Origin: Saccharothrix tamanrassetensis
Lineage (GTDB): Bacteria; Actinomycetota; Actinomycetes; Mycobacteriales; Pseudonocardiaceae
Assembly: GCF_014203665.1 (NCBI RefSeq)
Contig: NZ_JACHJN010000006.1
Coordinates: forward strand, 474,783 to 538,782
Direction of reading: 5' to 3'
Length of the DNA stretch: 64,000 nt
The notes under the pieces were generated by a model, which saw only the letters and a list, made by a program, of their open reading frames with translations, made no database searches and had not been told where the DNA came from. Position 1 is the first letter of the stretch; the number at the start of each line of letters is the position of its first letter. A program made the position numbers and the translations under genes. Shown here piece after piece: positions 31,555 through 40,926 of the stretch.

Positions 31555-31612
31555 TCAATGTCAACGGCGTGGTGTGGTGTGGATCACCTTTGATCGACTA
31601 CCGTGACTTCTC

Positions 31613-32722
31613 GTGAGAGTGGGCATCCCCGCGGAGTCGCGGCCCGCCGAGCGCCGCGTGGCAGGTCTACCGGAAACGGTGGCCTCGCTGATCGGCGCTG
31701 GTCTCGCGGTCGACGTGCAGTCGGGAGCGGGCGCGCACGCCCACGCCTCGGACGCCGCCTACCGCTCGGCGGGCGCCGAGATCGTTCCCGACCACCCCGC
31801 CGGCCGTGCCGACGTCGTGATCTCCGTGCAGCCGCTGGACCTGGAACAGGCCGGGCGGCTGCGGGAGGGCGACATCACGGTCAGCTTCCTGCAACCGGCC
31901 AACGAACTCGACCTCGTCCGAATCCTGGCGGAGCGCAAGGTCACCGCGTTCAGCCTGGACCTGCTGCCCCGGGTGACCAGGGCGCAGGGCGCGGACGCGC
32001 TGTCCTCGCAGGCCCTGGTCTCCGGGTACCGGGCCGTCCTGGTGGCGGCCCAGCACCTGCCGCGCTTCCTGCCGATGTTCACCACGGCCGCCGGCACCGT
32101 GCCGCCGGCCAAGGTGCTCGTCCTCGGCGCGGGCGTGGCCGGGCTCCAGGCGATCGCCACCGCCCGCCGGCTCGGCGCCGTGGTGGAGGCCTACGACGTG
32201 CGCAAGGCCGCCGCCGAAGAGGTGCGCAGCCTCGGCGCGAAGTTCCTGGAGCTGAACCTGGAGACCCAGGACGGCGTCTACGCCGCCGAGCAGTCGGAGA
32301 CCTTCCTGGAACGCCAACGGGAGCTGATCGCCGAACGGGTCGCGGCCAGCGACATCGTGATCTCCACCGCCGCCGTGCCGGGTCGCCGGGCACCGGTGCT
32401 GGTCACCACGGACATGCTCAAGGCGATGGCACCCGGTTCCGTGGTGGTCGACCTGGCCGCCGAGTCGGGCGGCAACGTCGTGGGTTCCGCGCCGGGTGAG
32501 GACGTGTGGGTCGGTGAAGTCCTGGTGCACGGCGTGAAGAACCTGCCGAGCAGCATGCCGGTGCACGCCAGCCGCCTGTACGCGAAGAACGTGGCCAACC
32601 TGCTGCACCTGATGACCGAGGACGGCCGGGTCGAGCCGGACCTGACCGACGAGGTGCTCGGCGGGGCCTGCCTCACCCACGCCGGTGAAGTCCGGCACGC
32701 GCCCACCAGGGAGCTGCTGTGA
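31613..32722 (+). CDS. pntA: NAD(P) transhydrogenase subunit alpha part 1
   Basis: A 369-aa soluble, NAD(H)-binding domain I of the proton-translocating transhydrogenase, which makes NADPH from NADH using the proton gradient. Its start VRVGIPAESRPAERRVAGLPETV is the family N terminus; VLVLGAGVAGLQAIATARRLGAVVEAYD is the NAD site, and the mobile RQDD-loop region corresponds to the preceding MFTTAAGTVPPAK area. GTG 31613 with TACCGT 8 nt upstream is probably leaderless. It overlaps pntA2 by 4 nt. Confidence 0.93.
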   Translation: MRVGIPAESRPAERRVAGLPETVASLIGAGLAVDVQSGAGAHAHASDAAYRSAGAEIVPDHPAGRADVVISVQPLDLEQAGRLREGDITVSFLQPANELDLVRILAERKVTAFSLDLLPRVTRAQGADALSSQALVSGYRAVLVAAQHLPRFLPMFTTAAGTVPPAKVLVLGAGVAGLQAIATARRLGAVVEAYDVRKAAAEEVRSLGAKFLELNLETQDGVYAAEQSETFLERQRELIAERVAASDIVISTAAVPGRRAPVLVTTDMLKAMAPGSVVVDLAAESGGNVVGSAPGEDVWVGEVLVHGVKNLPSSMPVHASRLYAKNVANLLHLMTEDGRVEPDLTDEVLGGACLTHAGEVRHAPTRELL

Positions 32723-32994
32723 TCGAGCTGCTGACGATCTTCGTGCTGGCCGTGTTCGTGGGCTTCGAGGTGGTCTCCAAAGTCTCGACCATCCTGCACA
32801 CCCCGCTGATGTCCGGCGCGAACGCCATCCACGGGGTGATCCTGGTCGGCGCGATCCTGATCACCGGCCAGGCCGACGACACCCTCACGCTCGTCCTCGG
32901 CCTGCTCGCGGTCTTCCTGGCCACGGTGAACGTGGTGGGCGGCTTCGTGGTGACCGACCGGATGCTGGAGATGTTCAAGGGGCACAAGCGATGA
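32719..32994 (+). CDS. pntA2: NAD(P) transhydrogenase subunit alpha part 2
   Basis: A 91-aa membrane piece with three helices (LLTIFVLAVFVGFEVV, ILVGAILI, LVLGLLAVFLATVNVVGGFVV), equal to the C-terminal membrane part of the one-piece alpha subunit. GTG 32719 and the stop at 32994 overlap both neighbours, so the three-gene unit is translationally coupled. Confidence 0.93.
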   Translation: MIELLTIFVLAVFVGFEVVSKVSTILHTPLMSGANAIHGVILVGAILITGQADDTLTLVLGLLAVFLATVNVVGGFVVTDRMLEMFKGHKR

Positions 32995-34349
32995 CGTGGG
33001 TCCAGCTCGCCTACCTGGCCGCCGCGCTGTGCTTCATCCTGGCGCTGAAGGGCCTGAGCACCCCCAGGTACGCCCGGCTGGGCAACCTGGTCGGCGCGGC
33101 CGGCATGGCGCTGGCCGTGGTCACCTCGTACACCACGATCGAGCGCAACGGGCTGCTGATCCTGGTCGCCGTGGTGGCCGGCACGGCGGCCGGCATCCCG
33201 GCGGCGCGGCAGGTCAAGATGACCGCCGTGCCGCAGATGGTGGCCCTGTTCAACGGGGTCGGCGGCGCGGCGGCGGCGCTGGTGGCGTTGACCGAGTTCC
33301 TGGAGGGCCACGACGCCGGCGTGCTGTTCGCCGTCGCGACCGTGCTGACCGTGCTGATCGGCTCGGTCAGCTTCTCCGGCAGCGTGGTGACGTTCCTGAA
33401 GCTCCAGGAGGTCATGACCACCCGCCCGGTCCTGCTGCCCGCCGGCCAACTCCTCGGCATCGGGGTGGCGGTGGTGAGCGCGCTGCTCGCGATCTTCGTG
33501 CTGGTCAGCGACTCCAACCTGCTGCTGGTGCTGCTGGCGCTGGCCGGGCTGGCGCTGGGCGTGCTGTTCGTGCTGCCGGTGGGCGGCGCCGACGTGCCGA
33601 TCGCGATCTCCCTGCTCAACGCGTTCACCGGGCTCGCGGTCGCCGCGTCCGGCTACGTGCTGGGCAACACGCTGCTGATCGTCGCGGGCACCCTGGTCGG
33701 CGCGTCCGGCACCATCCTGACCCGGCTGATGGCGCAGGCGATGGGCCGTCCGCTGACCAACATCCTGTTCGGCGCGTTCAAGGCCACGCCGCCGAGCGCG
33801 GTCACCGACGAGCAGCGCACGGTCCGCTCCGGCACGGTGGAGGACGTCGCCATCCTGCTGGGCTACGCGCACTCCGTGCTGGTGGTGCCCGGCTACGGGC
33901 TGGCCGTGGCGCAGGCGCAGCACGCGGCGCGGGAACTGGCGCAGCTGCTGGAGTCGCGCGGGATCAGCGTCGACTACGGCATCCACCCGGTGGCGGGCCG
34001 GATGCCCGGCCACATGAACGTGCTGCTGGCCGAAGCCGACGTGCCCTACGAGAACCTCAAGGAGCTGGACGACGTCAACCCCGGCATCGGCAGCGTGGAC
34101 GTGGTGCTGGTGGTCGGGGCGAACGACGTGGTGAACCCCGGCGCGCGGGACGAACCGTCCAGCCCGATCTACGGGATGCCGATCTTCGACGTGGACCGGG
34201 CGAAGGCCGTGGTGTTCATGAAGCGCTCGATGCGCCCCGGCTTCGCGGGCGTGGACAACAGCCTGCTCTACAACCCGAAGACGACGCTGCTGTTCGGTGA
34301 CGCCAAGGACTCGCTGACCAAGCTGCTGGCCGCGGTGAAGCAGGTCTAG
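32991..34349 (+). CDS. pntB: NAD(P) transhydrogenase subunit beta
   Basis: A 452-aa protein: nine or so membrane helices (1-270) forming the proton channel, then the NADP(H)-binding domain III (from about 280) with VLVVPGYGLAVAQAQHAARELA, ISVDYGIHPVAGRMPGHMNVLLAEA and VDVVLVVGANDVVNPGA. ATG 32991 overlaps the pntA2 stop. The stop codon overlaps that of the convergent GGDEF gene within CTAG. The operon would supply NADPH, also needed by the nitric oxide synthase upstream. Confidence 0.95.
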   Translation: MTWVQLAYLAAALCFILALKGLSTPRYARLGNLVGAAGMALAVVTSYTTIERNGLLILVAVVAGTAAGIPAARQVKMTAVPQMVALFNGVGGAAAALVALTEFLEGHDAGVLFAVATVLTVLIGSVSFSGSVVTFLKLQEVMTTRPVLLPAGQLLGIGVAVVSALLAIFVLVSDSNLLLVLLALAGLALGVLFVLPVGGADVPIAISLLNAFTGLAVAASGYVLGNTLLIVAGTLVGASGTILTRLMAQAMGRPLTNILFGAFKATPPSAVTDEQRTVRSGTVEDVAILLGYAHSVLVVPGYGLAVAQAQHAARELAQLLESRGISVDYGIHPVAGRMPGHMNVLLAEADVPYENLKELDDVNPGIGSVDVVLVVGANDVVNPGARDEPSSPIYGMPIFDVDRAKAVVFMKRSMRPGFAGVDNSLLYNPKTTLLFGDAKDSLTKLLAAVKQV

Positions 34350-36379
34350 AGCTCGTAGCCGGGGACGGCGGGCCCGGTGAACCCGCCGAACGCGCCGTCC
34401 ACGCCCACGTTGCGCCACCAGTCGGCCAGTTCGGCGGTGGGCACGTCCGGCACGAAGACCGCCACCCCGGCCTCCCGGATGGCCGCCACCATCTGGCCGA
34501 TCGCCTTGTGCGGCAACGACTCCCGCTGTTCGGCGAGTCTTCGCACCACGGACGGCGCGAGCACCATCGCGTCCACCGACAGCTCGCCGAGCAGGGACAG
34601 CTCCGCCTGTCCGCCGTTGAACCTGGCCAGGCCGACGGCGATCCCGTTGTCCCGCAGCACCTGCGCGTTGTCACCGCCGTCCGCGAGCATCGACCGGGTG
34701 TCCAGGAAGATCCGCAGGCCGGTGCCGGGTAAGCCGGTCTCGTCCAGGATGCGCTTCACCGTCCCCACCAGGTCCTCGTCGCGGGACTGCATGGGCGACA
34801 GCTCCACGTGCAGCGTCCCGGCGGACCAGCCGGCCGCCGCCTCGGCCGCCTCGCGCAGCGCCCACTGGCCCAGCGCGAGCGACAACCCGTTGGCCTCGGC
34901 CAGCTCCACGCACTCGTCGTGCCCCGACTCATCCCACCGCAGCCGCGCCACCTGGCCCAACCCCTTGCCGGACACCAGTTCCAGCACGGGCAGGTACTCC
35001 ACCTCCAGCTCGCCCCCGGCCAGCGCTCCGGGCATCCGCGCCGCACGCGCCAGCCGGGTCCGGGACCGGGTGTCCTCGTACCGGTCGTAGGGCAGCCACT
35101 GCCGCTTCCCGTTCGCCTTGGCCCGGTGCAGGGTCGCGTTCGCCGCGCGCAGCAGTTCGTCGACGTCCCAGTCGGCCGGCGGCCGGTCCACCACGCCGAT
35201 GCTCGCCGACAGCGCCGCGCCGCACTCCAGAGGCTCGGCCAGCGCGTCGTTGATCCGCTCCACCATGTCCGGCACCTTCGGCGTGGTCGGCGAACCGTCC
35301 ACGACGATCGCGAACTCGTCACCGCCGATCCGCGCCACCAGCGCCTTCTCCTGAGCCACGACGCCTTCCAACCGCCGTGCGACCTCGCGCAGCAACTGGT
35401 CGCCGACCACGTGCCCCAGGCCGTTGTTCACCACCGAGAACGCGTCGAGGTCCAGGTGGTACAGGGTGATCCCGGTGCGCGACCTGCCGTGCATGGCCTC
35501 CAGCCGGGTGACGAAGTGCTGCCGGTTGGACAGGCCGGTCAGCGAGTCGTGCAGCAGCTGGAAGTCCAGGTTCTTCTGCAACAGGTGCAGTTCGGTGACG
35601 TCCTCGGCCATCGTCACGTGGTAGGCGGGCCTGCCGTCCGCGTCCCGCAGCAGCGACACCGCCAGGCGCACCCACACCGGCTCGCCGTCGCCGCGCACCA
35701 GCCTGCGCTGCTCGCGGAACCGGTCCACCCGGCCCACGCCGGCCGCCCGGTACGCGGCGGACAGCACCTCCGCGTCCGACGGGTGGAACAGCTCGATCAG
35801 CCGCCGCCCGGTGAGCTCGCCGTGCGGGATGCCGAGCATCTCGCCCAGCGCCTCGTTCACCTCCACGCACACGCCGCTCAGGTCCGTGATCGCGATGCCG
35901 AAACCCGAGGTGCCGAACACCTCCCGGAACCGCGCCTCACTGACCCGCAGCACGCGCTCCACCCGCTGCTTCGCCGCCATCAGCGCCCACTTGACCTCCT
36001 CCTGCCGGTCGAACGCGTCCAGCCGCATCGCCGAGGCGTAGCTCGCGCTGACCGCGCCCAGGATCGTGACGACCTTCTCCGCCAGCTCCGGCACGTCCCG
36101 CAGCTCGGGCGTGAACAGCAGCGCCCGGCCCAGCACGTCGACCGTGCGCCGGAGGGTCTCCGGGCCGGTGAAGTGGGCCCGCACCAACCGCTCGCCGACC
36201 ACCGCCACCGGCTCCGCGGTGAACGGCTCGGCCTGCACGGCGTCGGCCAGCACGTCGACCAGCTCCAGCAGGAAACGCTCGATCTCGGCCGGGGACAGCG
36301 CGACGTAGGCCGTCGGGTACACGGCCCGCATCCAGTCCCGCGCGAGTTCCCGACGCCGGGGTCTAACAGGCGACGCCAC
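34346..36379 (-). CDS. PAS-GGDEF-degenerate EAL protein (c-di-GMP signalling)
   Basis: A 677-aa soluble protein. Residues 1-150 are helical sensor-like; a PAS domain follows (about 150-270), then GGDEF (about 285-440) with the active-site sequence RIGGDEFAI at 350-358, so diguanylate cyclase activity is likely. The EAL region (about 455-677) is degenerate: QVARLRW at about 475 stands where E-A-L should be, and the DDFGTG loop is replaced by LARFNGGQAELS. The phosphodiesterase is therefore probably inactive and may bind ligand instead. GTG 36379 lies 6 nt after the methyltransferase gene, forming an operon. Confidence 0.9.
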   Translation of the reverse strand: MASPVRPRRRELARDWMRAVYPTAYVALSPAEIERFLLELVDVLADAVQAEPFTAEPVAVVGERLVRAHFTGPETLRRTVDVLGRALLFTPELRDVPELAEKVVTILGAVSASYASAMRLDAFDRQEEVKWALMAAKQRVERVLRVSEARFREVFGTSGFGIAITDLSGVCVEVNEALGEMLGIPHGELTGRRLIELFHPSDAEVLSAAYRAAGVGRVDRFREQRRLVRGDGEPVWVRLAVSLLRDADGRPAYHVTMAEDVTELHLLQKNLDFQLLHDSLTGLSNRQHFVTRLEAMHGRSRTGITLYHLDLDAFSVVNNGLGHVVGDQLLREVARRLEGVVAQEKALVARIGGDEFAIVVDGSPTTPKVPDMVERINDALAEPLECGAALSASIGVVDRPPADWDVDELLRAANATLHRAKANGKRQWLPYDRYEDTRSRTRLARAARMPGALAGGELEVEYLPVLELVSGKGLGQVARLRWDESGHDECVELAEANGLSLALGQWALREAAEAAAGWSAGTLHVELSPMQSRDEDLVGTVKRILDETGLPGTGLRIFLDTRSMLADGGDNAQVLRDNGIAVGLARFNGGQAELSLLGELSVDAMVLAPSVVRRLAEQRESLPHKAIGQMVAAIREAGVAVFVPDVPTAELADWWRNVGVDGAFGGFTGPAVPGYEL

Positions 36380-36385
36380 GTGGTC

Positions 36386-37192
36386 TCACTTCTTCAGGCC
36401 CACCGCGGCGAAGATGCCCGACCGCGCCGGGTCGGCCTCCTCGACGGCGTCGTCCTCCGGCCGCCACAGCGGCAGCGGCACCACGCCCGGCTCCACGATG
36501 TCGAAGCCCGTGAGCAGGTCCGTGATCTCCGCGCGGCTGCGCGGGTACATCGGGTTCATGCTCTTCTTCATCACCTCGACGATCCCGGCCATCTCCGCCG
36601 GCTGGAGATCGGCGGTGAACTGGGACAGCGCCAGTCCGCTGCCCGGCACGACGGCGTCCCGGTAGGCGGCGACCACCCCGGCCGGATCCCGCTCCGGGGG
36701 CACGAAGTGGAACACGCCCACCGTCAACACGCCGAGCGGCTCCGCGAAGTCCACCAGACCGGTGGCTTCGGCGGCGTACAGCACGTCGTCCGGCCTGGTC
36801 ATGTCCTCCTGGAGGACGGCGGCCAGGTCGTCGTGCTCCAGCAGCATCCGGCTGTGCGCCACCGCCACGTCCTCGAAGTCCACGTACACCACGCGCGACT
36901 CGGGCGCGGCCTTGCGCGCCACCTCGTGCACGTTCCCCACGGTCGGGATGCCCGAGCCGAGGTCCAGGAACTGGCGGACGCCGCGGTCGATCAGGTACAG
37001 CACGGCGCGCCGCAGGAACGACCGGTTCAGCCGGGCGATGGTGCGGGCGTTCGGCTGCGCCTGGAGGAACCTGTCCGCGAGCGCGCGGTCGGCGGCGAAG
37101 TTGTGCCCGCCGCCGAGCAGGTAGTCGTAGAGGCGGGCCGCACTCGGCAGACCGACGTCGACGCTGTCCGGAACCCAACCCGCGCGTTCCAC
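36386..37192 (-). CDS. SAM-dependent methyltransferase, PF04672 (DUF574) family
   Basis: A 268-aa methyltransferase of the actinobacterial PF04672 family: PSAARLYDYLLGGGHNFAADR, the motif I equivalent FLDLGSGIPTVGNVHEVA, VVYVDFEDVAVAHSR and GVFHFVPP. Substrates of this family are largely unknown. ATG 37192, first gene of a two-gene operon with the GGDEF protein; I recall this pairing as common in actinomycetes, which suggests a link to c-di-GMP signalling. Confidence 0.88.
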   Translation of the reverse strand: MERAGWVPDSVDVGLPSAARLYDYLLGGGHNFAADRALADRFLQAQPNARTIARLNRSFLRRAVLYLIDRGVRQFLDLGSGIPTVGNVHEVARKAAPESRVVYVDFEDVAVAHSRMLLEHDDLAAVLQEDMTRPDDVLYAAEATGLVDFAEPLGVLTVGVFHFVPPERDPAGVVAAYRDAVVPGSGLALSQFTADLQPAEMAGIVEVMKKSMNPMYPRSRAEITDLLTGFDIVEPGVVPLPLWRPEDDAVEEADPARSGIFAAVGLKK

Positions 37193-37371
37193 ACGACACC
37201 CCTATTCCAAGTGGGAAGGACCGGACCCGGGGCCCCGCGTGGAGGTTACTGAGCCGAACCGGCGCAGGGCAGTGCCCGAGCGCGCTTCTCCCCGATCGGC
37301 GTACTGGCGCGGTCGCCGTCCCGCGATGCGGACTCGGCGTCCAACGCCGCCGGAACCAGTACCATTTGCGC

Positions 37372-37809
37372 ATGTCAGACGAGGCACGCACGCTCACCGA
37401 CGTGGTCACCAGGCTGCGTCGCGCCCTGCGCACCAGCATCCGGTCGGAATGGCCGTGGGACTCGCTGCCGATGGCGCAGATCGAGCTGCTCCAGACGTTG
37501 GCCGAACGCCCCCCGATGAGGGTCGGCGACCTGGCGGCGGAGCTGCGCCTCGCACCGAACACGGTGAGCGGACTGGTCGGGCAGCTCATCGAGAGCGGCC
37601 TGGTGGCTCGCGGCGGCGACCCGGCCGACCGGCGGGTGGCGCGGCTGTCGGTGACGCCGCAGGGGCACGAGCAGCTCGCCGTCTGGCAGGCCGCGCACGA
37701 GAAGCGCATCGGTTCCGCACTGGACCGGCTGGAGCCGGGGGAGCGCGCCGACGTCGTCCGCGCCCTGTCCGCCCTCGACCACCTGGTCGACCACCTGCGT
37801 GCCCACTGA
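37372..37809 (+). CDS. MarR-family regulator
   Basis: A 145-aa winged-helix protein: MAQIELLQTLAERPPMRVGDLAAELRLAPNTVSGLVGQLIESGLVARGGDPADRRVARLSVTPQG by eye contains the recognition helix and wing with the D-R-R tip. ATG 37372 has TACCAT 6 nt upstream, so it is likely leaderless. Its stop overlaps the first fluoride channel gene by 11 nt, implying that the three genes form one unit. Confidence 0.9.
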   Translation: MSDEARTLTDVVTRLRRALRTSIRSEWPWDSLPMAQIELLQTLAERPPMRVGDLAAELRLAPNTVSGLVGQLIESGLVARGGDPADRRVARLSVTPQGHEQLAVWQAAHEKRIGSALDRLEPGERADVVRALSALDHLVDHLRAH

Positions 37810-38269
37810 CCGGCGCTCCGACGAGCCGGAACCCGTTGATCGAGACCCCGTCGATCGTGGGGTGGCCGATCCCGGGGTCGCGGGCCCCCGGGTTCCGGCA
37901 CCGCGGCGGGAGGTCTCGGCGCCCGTCCTGCTCGCCGTCGCACTCGGCGGCGGCCTGGGCGGGCTGGCGCGGTACGCGTTCGCGGGCCTGGGACTGCCGG
38001 GCACCGTCGCGGTCAACGTGCTCGGCTCGGCGTTGATCGGCGTCCTGGTGGTCCTGGTGCCCCGCCTGCACCCGCTGGCCCGGCCGTTCCTCGGCGTCGG
38101 CTTCCTGGGCGGCTTCACCACGTTCTCCGCCTACGCCCTCGACGCCGTGCGGCTGGGCGACCTCCGCGCCGGCCTCTACCTGGTCGTGGTCGTGGTCCTC
38201 GCGCTCGGCGCCACCGCCCTCGGCATGGCCGTCACCCGGAAGGTGATCGGGCGGAAGGAGACCGGGTGA
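37799..38269 (+). CDS. crcB: Fluoride channel subunit CrcB/FluC
   Basis: A 156-aa membrane protein with an acidic, Pro-rich N-terminal extension (1-38) and four helices. Fluc signatures are GGGLGGLARYAF, GTVAVNVLGSALIG and GFLGGFTTFSAYALD with the pore Phe and Ser/Thr residues. It exports fluoride as a dimer; with the next gene it probably forms a heterodimer. GTG 37799 overlaps marR. Confidence 0.92.
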   Translation: MPTDRRSDEPEPVDRDPVDRGVADPGVAGPRVPAPRREVSAPVLLAVALGGGLGGLARYAFAGLGLPGTVAVNVLGSALIGVLVVLVPRLHPLARPFLGVGFLGGFTTFSAYALDAVRLGDLRAGLYLVVVVVLALGATALGMAVTRKVIGRKETG

Positions 38270-38610
38270 CGGCGCTCCTGGTGTTCGTCGGCGCGGCGGT
38301 CGGCGCGGTGTCCCGCTACCTCACCGACCGGTTCGTGCGGTCCCGGCACGACTCGGTCTTCCCGTGGGGCACCCTCACCGTGAACGTGGTCGGCTCGTTC
38401 GTCCTCGGCTGCGTGGCCGGCACCGGCCCGACCTGGACGGCCCTGGTCGGCACCGGCTTCTGCGGCGGGCTCACCACCTACAGCACGTTCAGCTTCGAGA
38501 CCGTCCGCCTGCTGGAGGACGGCAGGCACCGGCAAGCGCTTGCGAACGTGGTGGTGAGCCTCGTCGCGGGTGTCGCGGCGGCTGCCGCCGGCTACCTGCT
38601 CACCCGGTGA
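38266..38610 (+). CDS. crcB2: Fluoride channel subunit CrcB/FluC, second copy
   Basis: A 114-aa Fluc protein: VGAAVGAVSRYLTDRFV, GTLTVNVVGSFVLG and GFCGGLTTYSTFSFETV. The four-helix length is normal. It begins in a 4-nt overlap with the first copy (GTGA). Its end overlaps the 3' end of the convergent helR gene by 11 nt. Confidence 0.92.
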   Translation: MTALLVFVGAAVGAVSRYLTDRFVRSRHDSVFPWGTLTVNVVGSFVLGCVAGTGPTWTALVGTGFCGGLTTYSTFSFETVRLLEDGRHRQALANVVVSLVAGVAAAAAGYLLTR

Positions 38611-40852
38611 CCTTCAACCGCCCGAGCACCGCCGGCAGCTCGCCCTCGTGCACCACGCCGAGCCGCTGCGTGGCACGGGTCAGCGCCACGTACAGGTCGC
38701 TGGCGCCGCGCGGCGACTCGGCGAGGATGCCCGCCGGGTCGACCACGAGCACCGAGTCGAACTCCAGGCCCTTCGCGTCGGCCACCCCCAGGACCACCAC
38801 CTGGGCGTCCAGGTCGTCGGACGCACCGGGCACCAGGGCACGCAGCGCGGCCACCCGGGCGGCGGGCACGATGACCGCCAGCTTGCCGTCCCCGATCGCC
38901 GAGACCTCGGTCGACACCAGCGGCGGCAGCGCATCGGCCACCGACACCACCCGCGAGCTCCACGGCTCGTTCCCGCTGTCCCGCACCGAGGTCGGCGGCA
39001 CCAGGTCCGGGTCGACCGACGCCAGCACGTCCGCGGCCACCGCCATGATCTCCGACGGCGTCCGGTAGTTCACCGTCAGCTCGGTCAGCTTCCAGCGGTC
39101 CATCACGTACGGGGACAGCACCTCGTGCCACGACGACGCGCCCGCGATGTCACCGGTCTGCGCGATGTCACCGACGACCGTCATGGACTTGCTGGGGCAG
39201 CGCCGCATCAGCGTCCGCCACGCCATCGCCGACAGCTCCTGCGCCTCGTCCACGATGATGTGCCCGAACGTCCACGTCCGGTCCGCCGCCGCGCGCTCGG
39301 CCGCCGTCTCGTAGCGCTCCGCACCGTGCCGCTCGGCCAACCGGTAGGCGTCCACCAGGTCGGTCGCCATCAGGATGTCCGGGTCGGCGTCGTCCTCCAG
39401 GTCCAGGATGTCCAGCACGCCCTGCGCGTAGTCGATCGCCTGCCGCCGCCGGCGCTCCGCGCGCGCCTTGGTCTCGGTGTCGTCCTCGCCGAGCAGCTCG
39501 GCGGCCTCGTCCAGCAGCGGCACGTCGGCGGGCGTCCACTCCGCGCCGCGCGGCCGGACGAGCAGGGCGCGTTCCTCGGCGGTCAGCTTCGGGGTGGCCT
39601 TGGCCAGCCGCTTCGGCGACGCGTACAGGTCTTCCAGGAGCTGCTGCGGGGTGAGCGTCGGCCACAGCCGCTCCACCGCCGCCTGCACCTGCGGGTCCTC
39701 GCGCAGCTCGCGGCGGATGTCGTCGATGTCGGCCTGGTCCAGCAGGTGCCGGCCCAACCGGGCGACGGCCTGGGACGCCAGCGTCGAGATGATCTCCCGC
39801 TGGAACGCCCGGCGCGCCTCGTTGTGCGGCTTGCGGGTGCGCCGCGCGCGGCCCCGGGCGGCGGTGATCGCCCGGCGGTCCAGGCGCAGCACGTCCTGCT
39901 CGAACGGCACCTCCACCAGGGCGGGGGCCTCCTGCCGGTCCCTGACGGCGTGCGACACGACGTCCGCCATCTCGATGCGGCCCTTGAGCGCGGCGGTCTC
40001 GGCGGACTCGCGGCCCACCGCCGTCAGGTTGGGGAACAGCTCGCCGACCGTCGACAGCAGCACCCCGGTCTCACCCAGCGACGGCAGGACCTGCCCGATG
40101 TACCGCAGGAACGTCGAGTTCGGCCCCACCACCAGCACACCGCGCTTGGCCAGCTGCCGGCGGTGCGTGTAGAGCAGGTACGCGGCGCGGTGCAGCGCGA
40201 CCGCCGTCTTGCCGGTACCCGGACCGCCCTGCACGACGACCACGCCGTTCAGCTCGGTGCGGATGATCTTGTCCTGCTCGGCCTGGATGGTGGCGACGAT
40301 GTCGCCCATCTGCCCGGTGCGGCTCGCGTTGACCGCCGCGAGGAGGGTCGCCTCGCCGGTCAGGCCCTCCGAGGGGCGGGACAGGTCGACCGAGCTGATG
40401 TCCAGCACCTCGTCGTCGAAACCGACCACTTTGCGCTGCTTGGTGCGCAGGTGGCGGCGGCGGCGAACCCCTTCCGGCGCGGCGGCGGTGGCGAGGTAGA
40501 ACGGCCGCGCGGCGGGCGCGCGCCAGTCCATCAACAGCGGTTCGTAATCCTTGTCCTCGTCGAACAAGCCGATCCGGCCGATGTAGAAGCGGTCGTCGGT
40601 GTGGAAGTCCAGCCGGCCGAAGCACAGCCCGTTCTCCACCGCGCTGTACTGCGCCAACTGGTCGGAGTACATGGCCACCGAGGTGTCCCGCTCGGAGCGC
40701 ATCTGGTGGGTGCCGCCGGTTTCCCGGAGCGCGCCCGCCAGCCGCTTCGAGCTCTGTTCGCGAAGGTCGTCCAGCCTGCCGTACAGCATCGACACGTATT
40801 CCTGCTCCGACTCGATGTCCGCGAGTCGGAGGTCATCGGAGGGGCTTGACAA
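38600..40852 (-). CDS. helR: HelD/HelR-like RNA polymerase-recycling ATPase
   Basis: A 750-aa UvrD-like protein. An N-terminal coiled-coil arm (residues 10-60, YVSMLYGRLDDLREQSSKRLAG) would enter the RNA polymerase channel; Walker A is GGPGTGKTAVALHRAAYLLYTHR, Walker B IIVDEAQELS, with QTGD and VNYRTP motifs and the C-terminal LYVALTRATQRL. HelD-class proteins free stalled polymerase, and the HelR group protects against rifamycins. The TTG start at 40852 follows AGAGG; no ATG is in frame near it. A palindrome at 40913 may be its operator. Confidence 0.88.
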   Translation of the reverse strand: MSSPSDDLRLADIESEQEYVSMLYGRLDDLREQSSKRLAGALRETGGTHQMRSERDTSVAMYSDQLAQYSAVENGLCFGRLDFHTDDRFYIGRIGLFDEDKDYEPLLMDWRAPAARPFYLATAAAPEGVRRRRHLRTKQRKVVGFDDEVLDISSVDLSRPSEGLTGEATLLAAVNASRTGQMGDIVATIQAEQDKIIRTELNGVVVVQGGPGTGKTAVALHRAAYLLYTHRRQLAKRGVLVVGPNSTFLRYIGQVLPSLGETGVLLSTVGELFPNLTAVGRESAETAALKGRIEMADVVSHAVRDRQEAPALVEVPFEQDVLRLDRRAITAARGRARRTRKPHNEARRAFQREIISTLASQAVARLGRHLLDQADIDDIRRELREDPQVQAAVERLWPTLTPQQLLEDLYASPKRLAKATPKLTAEERALLVRPRGAEWTPADVPLLDEAAELLGEDDTETKARAERRRRQAIDYAQGVLDILDLEDDADPDILMATDLVDAYRLAERHGAERYETAAERAAADRTWTFGHIIVDEAQELSAMAWRTLMRRCPSKSMTVVGDIAQTGDIAGASSWHEVLSPYVMDRWKLTELTVNYRTPSEIMAVAADVLASVDPDLVPPTSVRDSGNEPWSSRVVSVADALPPLVSTEVSAIGDGKLAVIVPAARVAALRALVPGASDDLDAQVVVLGVADAKGLEFDSVLVVDPAGILAESPRGASDLYVALTRATQRLGVVHEGELPAVLGRLKVTG

Positions 40853-40912
40853 CGTGCCTCTTTTCTGGATAGCGTGTTTTATCAGGCTGTGCCGCTTTTC
40901 GCCTGAATCTTC

Positions 40913-40926
40913 TCTGCGCGCGCAGA
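40913..40926. promoter_or_regulatory. Palindrome upstream of helR
   Basis: TCTGCGCGCGCAGA is a perfect 14-bp palindrome 60 nt before the helR start. It is a candidate operator for rifamycin-type or stress induction; I did not match it to a known consensus. Confidence 0.4.

Larger units (their letters stand above)
30874..31612. other. Repeat-filled 0.74-kb intergenic region
   Basis: No gene. It contains two copies of a long palindromic repeat in opposite orientation (30966-31091 and 31279-31401), a G-rich stretch after the second, and the pntA promoter region with one palindromic operator at 31539. Short open frames here are by-products of the repeats. Confidence 0.7.

Noticed and set aside
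30958..31564. Short frames with the shared translation VFSPYGL
   Set aside because: They are read-through of the palindromic repeats in several frames; there is no ribosome site and the stems constrain the sequence.
37193..37371. Fluoride riboswitch before marR-crcB
   Set aside because: I looked for the conserved GGNGAUGG-type core and pseudoknot and did not find it; control by the MarR protein is more likely.
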